DNA of 64,000 bases from Spirosoma telluris (GCA_003259005.1 QLII01000001.1:868001-932000); one strand, 5' to 3'. Positions 9,966 to 19,767 are shown, numbered from the stretch's first letter. Notes: generated from the letters alone by a model not told the origin. Made by a program: numbers and translations.

Positions 9966-11035
9966 TTATGAAATACGAGTAAGCCCCAATCCAGGGCCGT
10001 CAGCTGGTCGCATTAGTCCGTTTTCCAGAATAAAGCCGCCCGATACGATGTCTTCGGCGAGGTCTAAACTGCCGTCGAGGTCAATGTAACGGGTGTTTGG
10101 GCAGGCGAAGGCTGCATGCAACGCTGCTGCAATGCTCACCCGACTTTCATCATTGCACCCCAAAATAGGGAGATGTTGGCAGGCTTTGCAATGGTGGCAA
10201 TAGCGAGCGCGGCCCGAATGCCTCCGCATTTCATCAGTTTAATGTTGAAAATACCAAACGGTTGCGGTTGTTGCGCCAACGTCAGTGCTACCTCGGGACC
10301 TTTTAACGATTCGTCAGCGGCAAGCAGGCTTCGCGTTTCAGGGGGTAAGGCCAATAATTTCTGCTCCAGTCCAACCGGCAACGGTTGCTCAATCAATTCT
10401 ATGTCGGCGGAGCGGGTGGCCGCCAGAAATTGCTGTAAGGTAGCTAACGAATAGCCCTGATTAGCATCCACCCGCATGGTGAACTTATTGCCATAATGCT
10501 CCCGCAGCTTACGAATCCGCTCAATGTCTTCGGCAACATCGAGTCCCGTTTTGACTTTTAATACACGAAATCCCTGCTCGTAAAAGGCAGCCGCTTCGGC
10601 AAGTGTGTCGGCTACGTTCATAATGCCGATGGTCACGGAGGTGGGTAGCGCCTGAATTTTCTGGCCGTAAAACTTAACAACTGGTATGCCCAGGAACTGC
10701 CCAAACGCGTCGTGTAGGGCAATATCCAGTGCCGCCAGCGTGCCGGGTGCGTTCGGGAACTGCTGGTGCGCTTCGTCGAGGAGAGAGTTGAACAACCGTA
10801 TATCACGCCCAACCAGATTGGCTACCCATTCGCTTTGCAGATTTTTTAGCGCCTGATCGGGTGATTCATCGACCACTTCCGGCGATGGATTGGCGGCACC
10901 TATCCCGATCAGCCCATTCGCCAGTTCGATTTCCAGAAAGACGTTCTCGACCATCGAAATCGTTTGGTAGGCGATGGTATAGGGTTTTGTCAGGGTTAAA
11001 TCCCGGCAATAGGCACGAATGGCGTTAATGCGCAT
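9966..11035 (-). CDS. Dipeptide epimerase, enolase superfamily (one frameshift)
   Basis: Two frames join into about 356 residues after one G is restored in the run at 10158-10161. The family interconverts the second residue of dipeptides, classically L-Ala-D-Glu and L-Ala-L-Glu from murein. The catalytic barrel shows the K-x-K at LKVKTGLD, the metal ligands in RVDANQGY, LIEQPL and ADES, and the second lysine region NIKLMKCGG. After the repair WGCNDESRVSIAAALH restores the last strands, and the protein ends GPGLGLTRIS. Its start overlaps the stop of the DUF1611 gene upstream by 11 bases (ATGCGCATTAA), so the two are translationally coupled. Dipeptide specificity cannot be read off the sequence. 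Confidence 0.88.
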
Positions 11036-12087
11036 GAGTTGTCTTGGTTAACGTCTGAATAATAGGCACAACAGAATCGACACCTTCTTCCAGGGGTAGC
11101 AGAACCGGGATGCCTAGTTGTTGTGCATACTGTTTTTGATAGGCAAACGCTTCTTCCCGGCTGCAACCTTCTGTGTTAAGCGCCAGGGCAATAACCGTAG
11201 AGCCATATGCCTTGATGAGGTTGATCTCGGTTTCAACGGGGGGATCTTTCCCCAATGTTCTTCGTGATCGTAGTAAACTCTGGTGGGGGCATGGACCAGC
11301 ACCACATACCGGGCGTTGCCTGATACCAGAAACTCAGACCCACAGGGGCCACTCGGGTTTCGTAGAGCGGCTTGCCCTTCTATAAGTAATACCTCCGCGC
11401 CAGTTTCGCGCCAGCAGGATACAAGGGCATGTTCGAGTTCACCCGACACGAAATCGTTCAGAGTTGAGTCGAAAATAAACCCGTAGTTACCCCCTTGCAG
11501 CCAGCCTGTTTGACCCGTATAAATCATTTGCGCGTTAAGTCCCTGTCGTCCGCAGGCTTCCCGAATCAGGCGGGTAGTTGTGCGTTTGCCAAGGGCACAA
11601 TCGGTGCCGATAACGGCGATAATGGGGGCAGTAATCTGGTTGATTTCGCCCGTCCAGAAGTGCAGCTCCTGCCGGGATTTGGGACGCCGAACGTCGATGA
11701 GTTGTCCGCCGTATTGCTGGGATAGAGCCACCAGATCAGGTTTCTCACTCAGGAATTCATGCAGGCCATTCACGACCGATAGCCCTCTTTCCAGACTATG
11801 GCGAATATCGGCAAGCATAGTTGGAGGCAAAACCCCACCGCTGGTAGCCACGGCGACGATGGCGTAGGCAACAGGTCCGACTTGCTCAATCGCTTCATCG
11901 ACCGACCCAAAGACCGGAATGTTCCGGGATTTACCGTCAAGGACAACGCCCGCATCTTGCCCGGCAGTGGGTGCATCAATCACCCCCACGATGGTATACC
12001 GATCTGAGCCACGGATTAGGCCGTGAGCGGTTTTGGCATTCGGGTGCTTAATATGCCATCCGTAAGCAGAATAGCCCGATTATTCAT
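11025..12087 (-). CDS. DUF1611 P-loop protein (two frameshifts)
   Basis: The protein starts at the ATG at 12087 (MNNRAILLTDGILST). One base restored at 12042-12044 leads into NAKTAHGLIRGSDRY, and one restored at 11250-11253 leads into the C-terminus ending KTTHAH. Repaired length is about 354 residues. The N-terminal half is Rossmann-like and the C-terminal half carries a Walker-type loop, GTDCALGKRTTTRLI, as in dethiobiotin-synthase-like P-loop proteins. DUF1611 genes commonly sit beside dipeptide epimerases, as here, and the family has been linked to amino-acid ligase or acetyltransferase-like roles without firm proof. No function is assigned. Divergently transcribed from the Lrp regulator. 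Confidence 0.8.
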
Positions 12088-12120
12088 TTGTTAATTGTTC
12101 TGAATTTTTCGATAAATCTA

Positions 12121-12128
12121 TAAATTTG
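12121..12128 (+). promoter_or_regulatory. Possible Bacteroidota -7 promoter element for the Lrp operon
   Basis: TAAATTTG fits the Bacteroidota -7 consensus TAnnTTTG. A TTG that could serve as the upstream element sits at 12095-12097, a few bases farther away than usual. Transcription from here would give a leader of about 110 bases before the Lrp start. Confidence 0.3.
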
Positions 12129-12151
12129 TTCTTATAATTGGTCGATAATAT

Positions 12152-12192
12152 GAATAAAATAATGATAGGTACGAAAATGTAGAATTTTATTC
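12152..12192. promoter_or_regulatory. Inverted repeat GAATAAAAT/ATTTTATTC in the divergent promoter region
   Basis: GAATAAAAT at 12152-12160 is the exact reverse complement of ATTTTATTC at 12184-12192. The half-site centres are 32 bases apart, about three helical turns, in the 156-bp gap between the divergent DUF1611 and Lrp genes. Lrp/AsnC proteins bind such AT-rich dyads cooperatively and usually control their own promoters, so this is a plausible operator. The region is AT-rich throughout, so chance is possible. Confidence 0.4.
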
Positions 12193-12243
12193 TTTTTATA
12201 TGGTAGATTTATACACAGAAAAGAAAACTATTCCATTTCGACT

Positions 12244-12717
12244 ATGCTCGATGATATTGACCTGCGCTTGCTGACCTTGTTGCAGCAAAATGCCAAACTG
12301 ACGATTAAAGATCTGGCGGAGCAGTTAGGCATGACGACTACGCCCATTTTTGAGCGGATCAAGCGGATGGAGCGCGATGGAGTTATTGAACAATACGTCG
12401 CCCTGGTGAACCCCGAAAAGGTAGGGCGGCCACTGGTTGTATTTTGTAATGTTTCCATGCCCGATTATACACCTGAGAATATTAATGAATTTGAGGATAG
12501 CATTCGGGAGATGCCCGATGTGCTTGAAGCCTACCACCTGGCCGGAACCATAGATTATCAATTGAAAGTGCTCATGCACGACATCAAAGAATACGCTCAG
12601 TTCCTGCAACAACTGGCGAAACTTCCCATGGTACGTGTCCACAGCAGTGCCATTGCCCTGTATACGGTTAAGCAGTCGACCCTAGTGCCAACACCTTCCA
12701 AATCCAGTACACTATGA
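12244..12717 (+). CDS. Lrp/AsnC family transcriptional regulator
   Basis: 157 residues, intact. It has an N-terminal winged helix (DDIDLRLLTLLQQNAKLT, then DLAEQLGMTTTPIFERIKRM as the recognition helix region) and a C-terminal RAM/AsnC_trans_reg domain (LEAYHLAGTIDYQLKVL) that binds amino acids and forms octamers. It is transcribed away from the DUF1611-epimerase pair and overlaps the downstream serine hydrolase fusion by ATGA at 12714. The position suggests that it senses an amino acid freed by this cluster and controls both arms. The ligand is unknown. Confidence 0.93.
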   Translation: MLDDIDLRLLTLLQQNAKLTIKDLAEQLGMTTTPIFERIKRMERDGVIEQYVALVNPEKVGRPLVVFCNVSMPDYTPENINEFEDSIREMPDVLEAYHLAGTIDYQLKVLMHDIKEYAQFLQQLAKLPMVRVHSSAIALYTVKQSTLVPTPSKSSTL

Positions 12718-15243
12718 ACCGAATTTTACACATCTTTTCGTTTGTATTCCTGGTCAGTAGCTCTCTGTCGTATGGGCAAAAGGGAAAATCTGTACTGATC
12801 CCTCGTCTGAAAACACTTGATTCCACCCTAACTGTACTCCATAACCGAGGTATGTATAATGGGGTCGTTCTCGTCGCCGAACAGGGTAAAGTCCTTTATA
12901 AGAAGGCCTTAGGTATAGCTAATATCGCCACCAATGAACCGCTGACAGCGAGTTCGGCCTTTAACCTGGCGTCCGTATCGAAGCAGTTTATTGCCATGAT
13001 GGTCATGCAGTTGCAGGAGCGGGGTAAACTGAGTTATGATGAACCGGTTCAAACGTATCTTCCTGATTTTCCGTATACAACCATCACGGTGCGCGACTTA
13101 CTTAATCATACCTCCGGACTGCCCGAATACTTCGATCTGGCGCAGAAATACGGGGCCACTCGATACGCTGACTAATGAGGGCATGCTTCAGTTGTTTCAT
13201 CAATACCAACCCGCTGTTGTCTTTCAACCGGGTGATCGCTGGGAGTACAGCAATACGGGCTATGTGTTACTCGGGTCGATAATCACAAAAGTTGGCGGAA
13301 TGCCCATTGAAACGTTTTTCGAGAAGAACATTGTGCGGCCACTCAAGCTCAAAAATACCTATATCTATTACCATAAAAGCAGCACCACGCCCCGCAATCG
13401 GGTGTTTGGTTTCAGACGGGAAAATGGCAAAAACGTACTGGATGACCTGATCCGGCTGGATGGCGTCATTGGCGATGGTAATGTTTATTCGTCGGCCGAT
13501 GATTTATTGGTCTGGAGTCAGGCGCTCTACACCGAAAAACTAGTGAAAGCCAATACGCTGAAGGAGGCTTTCACTCCCGTTAAGCTGAATGATGCAACAA
13601 CCTATCCCTATGGATTTGGCTGGATGGTAGAGGATAGTGGGAAGATACTGATGCATACCGGCAGTTGGGTTGGTTTTCGCACCCTGATTGTTCGGTATGT
13701 CAACAAAAAGCAGACGTTGATCGTCCTGACGAATGGAGGAAATGCCGCTGGACGTGTGGCTCGTGAGGTTATCGAAGGGAAAACACCCCAGTTACCACAA
13801 ACGCAGTTGATTACCAATATTCTACTGATCGATGGAGCCGGAACCGCTCCCCGCAAAGCCTCCGTTCGGCTGCGAAACGACCGGATCTGGGAAGTTGGCG
13901 AGCTAACAGCTTTTCCGAATGAATCGGTGACCGACGGAAAAGGGCTTGTGCTTGCGCCCGGATTCATTGACAGCCATAGCCATCATGTGTCGGGCTTTGA
14001 TTCACAACCGGATGCACTGGCGGTTGTGAATCAGGGAATTACCACCATTGTGTCGGGTCAGGATGGGGGTAGTTATTGGATGGATTCGTTACAGGCGCAA
14101 TTGAAGCGAAAGCCGGTTGCCGTCAACATCGCCACCTATACTGGTCATGCAACCTTACGCCAGCAGGCGATGGGTGTCAACGGTCTCTATCGAACGGCAA
14201 AACCTGAGGAGGTCGATAAGATGAAAGCTCTACTACGGGCAGAAATGAGTAAAGGCTCGCTCGGTTTATCAACGGGACTGGAATACGAAGCTGCCTTTTT
14301 CTCGAATCGCGACGAAGTTATCCAACTGGCGCAGGCGGCTGCCGATTCAGGTGGGCGCTACATCAGCCATATTCGTAGTGAGGACGTAATGCTTGACGAT
14401 GCCCTTGATGAAATCATTCAGATTGGACGAATGACGAAGATGCCCGTTCAGATTTCGCACCTTAAAATTGCGCTGCGCGATAAATGGGGGCAGTCTTCAC
14501 AACTACTCGCCCAACTGGAACGAGCCCGTGCCGAAGGCATCAACATCACCGCCGATTGCTATCCCTATGATTACTGGATGTCTACACTACGGGTTCTGTT
14601 TCCCAAGCGCGACTACACCAACGCCACCAGCGCCGAATTTGCAGTCAATCAACTGTTTGACCCTACACAGTCGGTGCTGGTGCGGTTTGCGGCTAATCCG
14701 GCTTATGCCGGGAAAACCGTTGGCGACATTGCCCAGCTTCGGAATGAAAAGCCCGCCCAAACCTTAATGGGGTTAGTAGCTGAAGCGTCGACGTTCGCGC
14801 AGAAAAATCCAGAGGCTGAGGGCGTCGAAGGCATTATGGGCAAGTCGATGGATGAACCGGATGTAAAGAATTTCCTGGCCTGGTCGCACACTAATATCTG
14901 CTCAGATGGTGCATATGGTGGCCATCCCCGTGGCTACGGGGCCTTTACACGTGTATTAGGTCGTTATGTGCGCGACCAGAAACTTATGCCTCTCGAAACG
15001 GCCATCTACAAAATGACGGCTCTGACAGCAGAGCATCTGGGCCTTAAAAACCGGGGCCTCATTACACCGGGCTATTTCGCTGATCTGGTACTACTCAATC
15101 CCGACACCGTGCAGGACAACGCCCGAATTGGCGAGAGTAGTTCACTTTCGACTGGTATTGAAGCTGTTTGGGTCGCGGGGCAACTGGTTTATCAGGGGCA
15201 GAAAGCAACGGGTGCCCATCCGGGTGTATTAATCCGGCGTTGA
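12714..15243 (+). CDS. Serine hydrolase (beta-lactamase fold) fused to N-acyl-D-amino-acid deacylase (one frameshift)
   Basis: The first frame has a signal peptide (MNRILHIFSFVFLVSSSLSYG) and the start of a class C beta-lactamase/D-alanyl-D-alanine carboxypeptidase-like domain with the S-x-x-K motif in LASVSKQF. After a break near 13152-13160 (net plus one or minus two), the domain continues with DRWEYSNTGYVLLGSI (Y-x-N motif) and HTGSWVGFRT (H-T-G motif). From about 13800 an amidohydrolase domain follows: APGFIDSHSHH (metal site), SHIRSED, QISHLKIA, ADCYPYDY and ICSDGAYGGHPRGYG match D-aminoacylases. Repaired length is about 843 residues. Both halves act on D-amino-acid-containing peptides in known families, so the fusion probably trims and deacylates such peptides in the periplasm. 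Confidence 0.88.
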
Positions 15244-15351
15244 CATTACGTAGGTCGTCATTCGTTGTCAGGTATAGTCAGTCAATAGTCATTCGTTGCA
15301 AATTTTTGATAATGATCTATTAACGATAAATGACTAGCAATGAAAACATAC

Positions 15352-16272
15352 TTAATTAAATGACTGCCTGAATTCGAGCGGGGAGACGTGCGTCTTACTT
15401 TTGAAGAGTTTGTTAAATGACTGTGGGTATTCGAAGCCCAGCTGATATGCTATTTCGCTGACTGACAAGGAAGTAGTCGTTAAAATTTCCTTGGCTCTCT
15501 CAATCAGTTTATCCTGAATATGCTGTTGGGTACTTTGACCGGTTAGCTTTCTCAATAAATCACTTAAATAGTTTGGAGAGACATTCAGAGCCTCGGAGAT
15601 GTACTGAACCGTCGGAAGCCCCATCTCCTGTACATTAGGACCGCTGAAGTAGTCAGCCAGCAACGCTTCCAGATTGGTTAGCAGGTCATGACTGGCGTTT
15701 TTGCGGGTAATGAATTGACGGTTGTAAAAACGATTCGCATAATTGAGCAGCAAATCAAGATGGGAGACCATGACATCCTGACTATAATTATCGATGGACG
15801 AATGGTATTCCTGTTCAATATTTCTAATGAGCGATTCGATCAGGGCGTCTTCTTTATCGGAAAGGTGCAGCGCTTCTGAAACGGCATACGAAAAGAAACC
15901 ATAGGTTTTAATGGTCTTGCCTAACGGATAACCTCTGATAAAATCAGGATGAACAAGGAGTGACCAGCCAGAGCAATCTCTACTCTCATCATCTTCTACG
16001 GCAAGCACTTGCCCCGGAGAAAGAAAGGACATCGTGCCTTCGTCAAAATCGTAGTAATTTTTGCCATACTTCATTTTGCCTTTAAAGTCTTTCTTAACCG
16101 AGATCATGTAAAGATTAATGACAGACCCTTGCCAATAGTCCTGGGAAATCGTTTTTACGTCGGCATGATGAATCAGGCTTATTGACGGATGTTCAGGCTT
16201 GGGTAGGGCCGCTATCCGATGCCATTCCGAAATAGAATTGATAATACGAGGTGGATTAATTTCTTTTTTCAT
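15352..16272 (-). CDS. AraC family transcriptional regulator
   Basis: 306 residues, intact. The last 100 residues hold two helix-turn-helix motifs of the AraC/XylS type: LPTVQYISEALNVSPNYLSD and the second around SLSVSEIAYQLGFEYPQSFN, ending FKSKTHVSPLEFRQ. The N-terminal 180 residues look like a cupin sensor domain (KYGKNYYDFDEGTMSFLSPG). It precedes an aldo/keto reductase gene on the opposite side of a hairpin but on the same strand, and AraC regulators of this Bacteroidota type often control nearby oxidoreductases. The ligand is unknown. Confidence 0.92.
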   Translation of the reverse strand: MKKEINPPRIINSISEWHRIAALPKPEHPSISLIHHADVKTISQDYWQGSVINLYMISVKKDFKGKMKYGKNYYDFDEGTMSFLSPGQVLAVEDDESRDCSGWSLLVHPDFIRGYPLGKTIKTYGFFSYAVSEALHLSDKEDALIESLIRNIEQEYHSSIDNYSQDVMVSHLDLLLNYANRFYNRQFITRKNASHDLLTNLEALLADYFSGPNVQEMGLPTVQYISEALNVSPNYLSDLLRKLTGQSTQQHIQDKLIERAKEILTTTSLSVSEIAYQLGFEYPQSFNKLFKSKTHVSPLEFRQSFN

Positions 16273-16290
16273 AACTCTATTGGGCTAGTA

Positions 16291-16334
16291 TTACCCTCGC
16301 CCCCTCTACTCCAATAGAAGAGGGGGCGGGGTAA
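16291..16334. terminator. GC-rich hairpin between the aldo/keto reductase and AraC genes
   Basis: TTACCCTCGCCCCCTCT (16291-16307) pairs with AGAGGGGGCGGGGTAA (16319-16334) with one bulged base. The loop is 11 bases. It lies directly after the aldo/keto reductase stop (16341) and before the AraC start (16272) on the minus strand. No clear T-tract follows, so it could be a terminator or an RNA processing hairpin. Its C5 and G5 runs are intact. Confidence 0.55.
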
Positions 16335-16340
16335 GGTGCA

Positions 16341-17351
16341 TTACAATCCAACCATCGACATACCGGCAGCATCGTAGCGGTCGCCGGTTGATAGGCCTAG
16401 AGGAACAATGGCTTCCAATTTCGCCAGCTCTTCGGTTGTTAGCATAATCTCCGTTGATGCAATGTTTTCGGCTACATACGTCCTCCGTTTCGTACCCGGA
16501 ATGGGGACATATCCTTTGGAAATGATCCAGGCAATCGCCAACTGCGAAGGGGTGATGCCTTTTGTATCAGCCAATGCTTTAATCGCGTTGACTAACTCAA
16601 TGTTCTTATAAAATTGTTCACCCTGAAAACGGGGAATGCTTCGTCTGAAATCATTTTCAGGGAAATCCTCCGGTCTTTGGATCGCTCCCGTTAGAAATCC
16701 TCTGCCTACGGGTGAATAAGCCACAAATCCGATTCCGAGTTCATGAAGCGCATCTAAAATGCCTTCTTCTTCCACACTTCGCTCAAAAAATGAGTACTCG
16801 GTTTGTACGGCTGTCAGCGGGTGAACCTGGTGCGCTTTTTTAATCGTAGCTGCCGATACTTCCGAGAGTCCGATATAGCCAATCTTGCCTTCCTTGATGA
16901 GGTCGGCCATTGCCCCAACCGTTTCTTCAATAGGGGTGTTTGGGTCTAATCGGTGCAGGTAATACAGGTCGATGTAATCGGTGCCCAGGTTTTTGAGGGA
17001 GCGTTCAATGGCTTTCTTTACGTAAGCTGGCTGCCCATTTATGCGCCAGGTAAGCTGTTCGTTATCATCGATTTCATAGCCAAACTTGCTGGCAATGATG
17101 TACTTGTCCCGATTGCCTTTAATGGCTTTGGCAATGAGCCGTTCGTTGGCCAGCGGGCCATACAGATCGGCCGTATCCAAAAAGTTTCCGCCTAATTCCA
17201 GCGAACGATGAATCGTGGCAACGGCCTCTGTTTCGTCGGCTTGCCCATAAATATCCATTCCTGCGATCTTGGTCATGCCCATGCAACCCAACCCGATGGC
17301 CGGAACAACAAGTCCCTGGCTCCCTAATTCAACTTGTTTAAGACTGCTCAT
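16341..17351 (-). CDS. Aldo/keto reductase
   Basis: 336 residues, intact, of the normal length for this NADPH-dependent (alpha/beta)8 barrel family. The catalytic tetrad is visible: Asp and Tyr in FLDTADLYGP (near residues 59-64), Lys in IASKFGYE and His in YYLHRLDP. The C-terminal cofactor segment is YVPIPGTKRRTYVAEN. It belongs to the YajO/AKR13-like group that reduces aldehydes and ketones. The stretch YIGLSEVSAATIKKAHQVHP is typical of the group. AraC gene immediately downstream may be its regulator. Substrate unknown. Confidence 0.94.
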   Translation of the reverse strand: MSSLKQVELGSQGLVVPAIGLGCMGMTKIAGMDIYGQADETEAVATIHRSLELGGNFLDTADLYGPLANERLIAKAIKGNRDKYIIASKFGYEIDDNEQLTWRINGQPAYVKKAIERSLKNLGTDYIDLYYLHRLDPNTPIEETVGAMADLIKEGKIGYIGLSEVSAATIKKAHQVHPLTAVQTEYSFFERSVEEEGILDALHELGIGFVAYSPVGRGFLTGAIQRPEDFPENDFRRSIPRFQGEQFYKNIELVNAIKALADTKGITPSQLAIAWIISKGYVPIPGTKRRTYVAENIASTEIMLTTEELAKLEAIVPLGLSTGDRYDAAGMSMVGL

Positions 17352-17429
17352 TATTTTCTTTTTTACACGTAAGTTTTACTGAGGCAAAGGTCAGCGTATG
17401 CAGGGTGAAAAAAGTAGCCCAATCTCTTG

Positions 17430-17672
17430 TTGTTGTATCCAGAATGGGGGCGTATCTGAAAAGGAGGGAGTAGGGCAGCACCGATTTCTATGGGTTAAAC
17501 AAGGGCTGGCCTATAATTTTTGTCCGCTTCGGCCCTCAACCTAAAGGCCGGAGCGGTCATTGATAACGTGCGTGATAAGCTTGTACCCCGAATATTAGTC
17601 CTGGCGGGGAACCGCTACGTTCGAGAGGATCGAAATTATGACGAATAATATACATTAGATCTTAGATGATAT
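17430..17672 (+). pseudogene. Decayed 3' end of an IS110-family transposase
   Basis: The segment 17558-17672 aligns base for base with the end of the transposase at 24784-24895: both hold CATTrAyAACGTGCGynATAAGCT and GATCGAAATTATGACGA, followed by an ATnATACnnATT stretch and TAGATC. Similarity fades towards 17480 and may start near 17430. Translation gives VIDNVRDKLV then DRNYDE with interrupting stops. It is a diverged relic of a related element, not a recent copy. The left boundary is approximate. Confidence 0.7.
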
Positions 17673-17745
17673 TTTTTGCAAAAATTTCTCAATTCAATCA
17701 TATAAAATATATTAGTGTATTGATGACATGTTTATAGGGCTAGCT

Positions 17746-17880
17746 ATGAGTTTTGAAGCCGGTAATGACATCTTGTTATGGCGACGTTTTCAGGTTGGTG
17801 ACTCAGGGGCTTTCGACCAGTTAGTGACCCAGCATTATGGGTTGATGTATAACAACGCAATTAAGTTTTCGAAAGACCGA
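17746..17880 (+). pseudogene. Truncated ECF sigma factor, N-terminal fragment
   Basis: From ATG at 17746 the frame reads MSFEAGNDILLWRRFQVGDS and AFDQLVTQHYGLMYNNAIKF, which matches region 2.1 of ECF sigma factors (the W-x-x-F-x-x-GD-x-x-AF-x-x-L pattern). After KFSKDR at about 17880 the similarity stops and the frame runs into the 3' end of the ArsB-type gene on the other strand. Regions 2.2 to 4 are absent. It was probably cut off by an insertion or deletion connected with the adjacent IS110 relic. Confidence 0.65.
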
Positions 17881-17904
17881 GCTTTCGTTGCTATGATCGA
17901 TGAA

Positions 17905-19163
17905 TCAGCTATAAATATGGTACAGCCAGATCGCGGCCAGCGTGAATAAGAGGGCCGTTGTCATGACCGGAATGCCAAGTTTAAGAAAGGCCCACGCGCT
18001 GACAGGCTGGCCTTCCCGGCGCAGAGCAACCAGCCAGAGAATGGTCGCCAGTGAGCCTGTCACGGATAAGTTAGGGCCGAGGTCAATGCCAATCAACAGG
18101 GCACTTTTGATTACCTCGGGCACTTGACTGGCCTGTACCACCGTACCCGTAATAAGCCCGGCAGGTAGGTTATTGACCAAATTGCAGGTTAGCGCAACCC
18201 CAACACCGCTCGCCCAGGTAGTCATGGTTACTGAACGAGCCGTACTTTCGTGCAATAGTGTCGTCAGCGCCTGAATCAGGCCCGTTTTAACCAAAGCTTC
18301 GACCAGCACAAACAAGCCCGCAACCAGTGGAAGCACGGACCACGATACGCCTTTGACGACAACCCACGGATTCAGCTTCGCCCGAATCAGGACCAGCACG
18401 GTCGTGAGTATACCCGTAATGGCGGTTGGCAGACCGAGAGGTCTATCCAGTGCGGATGAAACCAGTAGAACGACCGCCGTAGCGGCAATCCCGAGAATGG
18501 CCAGTCGCCCACCAGCCGACAGTGCTGGAATCGCAATAGATGCCTCAACGGAGTCAGTCAATGCCGCACGTTGGGTGAACCGCAGTACCCCATACGTAAC
18601 AGCGATCGATACCACCGATGGCAAGGTATATTGGGCTAACCAGGTCAGCAGGGGCGGCATATGGCTCCCATAAATAACCAGATTAGCTGGGTTGGAAATG
18701 GGTAAGACAAACGAAGCGGCATTGGCAATGAACGCGCAGATAAACAGGTAAGGCAGTGGATTTTTAACCTTGGCGGCTTTAACTGCAGCTGCCACGGCCG
18801 GGGTGAGCACCACGGCCGTGGCATCGTTGGATAAGAACGTAGTAACCACGACGCCCACCAAATAAATGAGTAGGAAAAGGCGACTGGCTGACCCCTCAGC
18901 GCGCTTGGTGGCATGAGCCGCCAGCCAGTCGAACAGGCCTTCTTCCCGGGCAGTCTCGGCCAGTAGCATCATGCCTGTCAGAAACAGGTACACATCGAGT
19001 CCCTTGGCAACACCCGCCAGCCCATCGGAAAGGGATAAAAACTGAAAAAGCAGCAGTATAATCGCTCCAGAAACGGCCCAAACGGCCTCAGGAATGTTAA
19101 ACGGTCGGATGATGACACCGCAATAGATAAAAACGCAATAATCCAGATGAAAATAGGAGTCAT
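17905..19163 (-). CDS. ArsB-type arsenical pump/ion transporter membrane protein (one frameshift)
   Basis: About 419 residues after restoring one G at 19118-19119. The true N-terminus is then MTPIFIWIIAFLSIAGVIIR, followed by AVWAVSGAIILLL, typical of ArsB and related IT-superfamily carriers. Hydrophobic helices run the full length. The motif TTFLSNDATAVVLTPAV matches the family's NDATA segment, and NLVNNLPAGLI its second half. Such proteins export arsenite or antimonite, alone or with an ATPase; no arsA, arsC or arsR is visible nearby, so the substrate is not certain. It ends at 17905, directly against the sigma factor fragment. Confidence 0.82.
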
Positions 19164-19281
19164 GTAAGCTTGTTTACTCGTCGTTAAGAAGATGGTTTGC
19201 CGTTTCGATTTGGTCCTGGTTGCGTACCAAAAATTCCGTTTTCGGGCTAGGCACCCATGGAATCCGCGTCGCTGCCGTTTT

Positions 19282-19767
19282 TTATTCGTTCCGGCGAAGT
19301 CGGTAATCGGTGGGGCTTGTAATTAGTACAAACGGAAAGGCGTCGTGATGCGGCTTGAAACGCCAGCCAACGATTCCGTTATCAACAGAAATCAGTGAGT
19401 ACCCAACTGACCCTTCCTCAATCTGACCGGTGGACCGGGTGGCCGAGAAAATTACATGTCCGTCGTTGGTCAGACTTTTCTGTTCCATATCATGGTCACC
19501 CGAAATGATATACACCGGAACGCTTAGCATTTTGCGGGCAGTAGCTACTCGTATATATTGATCTGGTAATCCCTTGTCGGCGTTGTCGCCCGGTAAGACA
19601 ACAAAATCAAGGGCAGGGCAGCATTCCGTTTCGAGCTGCGCTATGATCGACAAATAATCCAAATGGTTCTGCTTTTTCGCCTGGGTAATGTGCAAATCAC
19701 CGATGCGGGCTAAGAGAAGCGGGCGGTTTATTTCCTGATCCAATGGCTCAATTGATGGATTGGTCAT
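19282..19767 (-). CDS. Metallophosphoesterase, apparently shortened in the middle
   Basis: 161 residues. The first half shows calcineurin-like phosphoesterase motifs: ARIGDLHIT (metal-binding D and H), VLPGDNADKG (GDN, usually followed by D/H) and YIISGDHDM (usual G-D/N-H-D/E). The next conserved blocks, which carry further histidine ligands (GHxH-type), are missing; the protein goes straight to GYSLISVDNGIVGWRFKP and FPFVLITSPTDYR, which look like the normal C-terminus. An internal in-frame deletion of perhaps 80-100 residues is likely, so it may be inactive. It begins 3 bases after the MFS gene stop, so it is in the same transcript. Confidence 0.65.
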   Translation of the reverse strand: MTNPSIEPLDQEINRPLLLARIGDLHITQAKKQNHLDYLSIIAQLETECCPALDFVVLPGDNADKGLPDQYIRVATARKMLSVPVYIISGDHDMEQKSLTNDGHVIFSATRSTGQIEEGSVGYSLISVDNGIVGWRFKPHHDAFPFVLITSPTDYRLRRNE

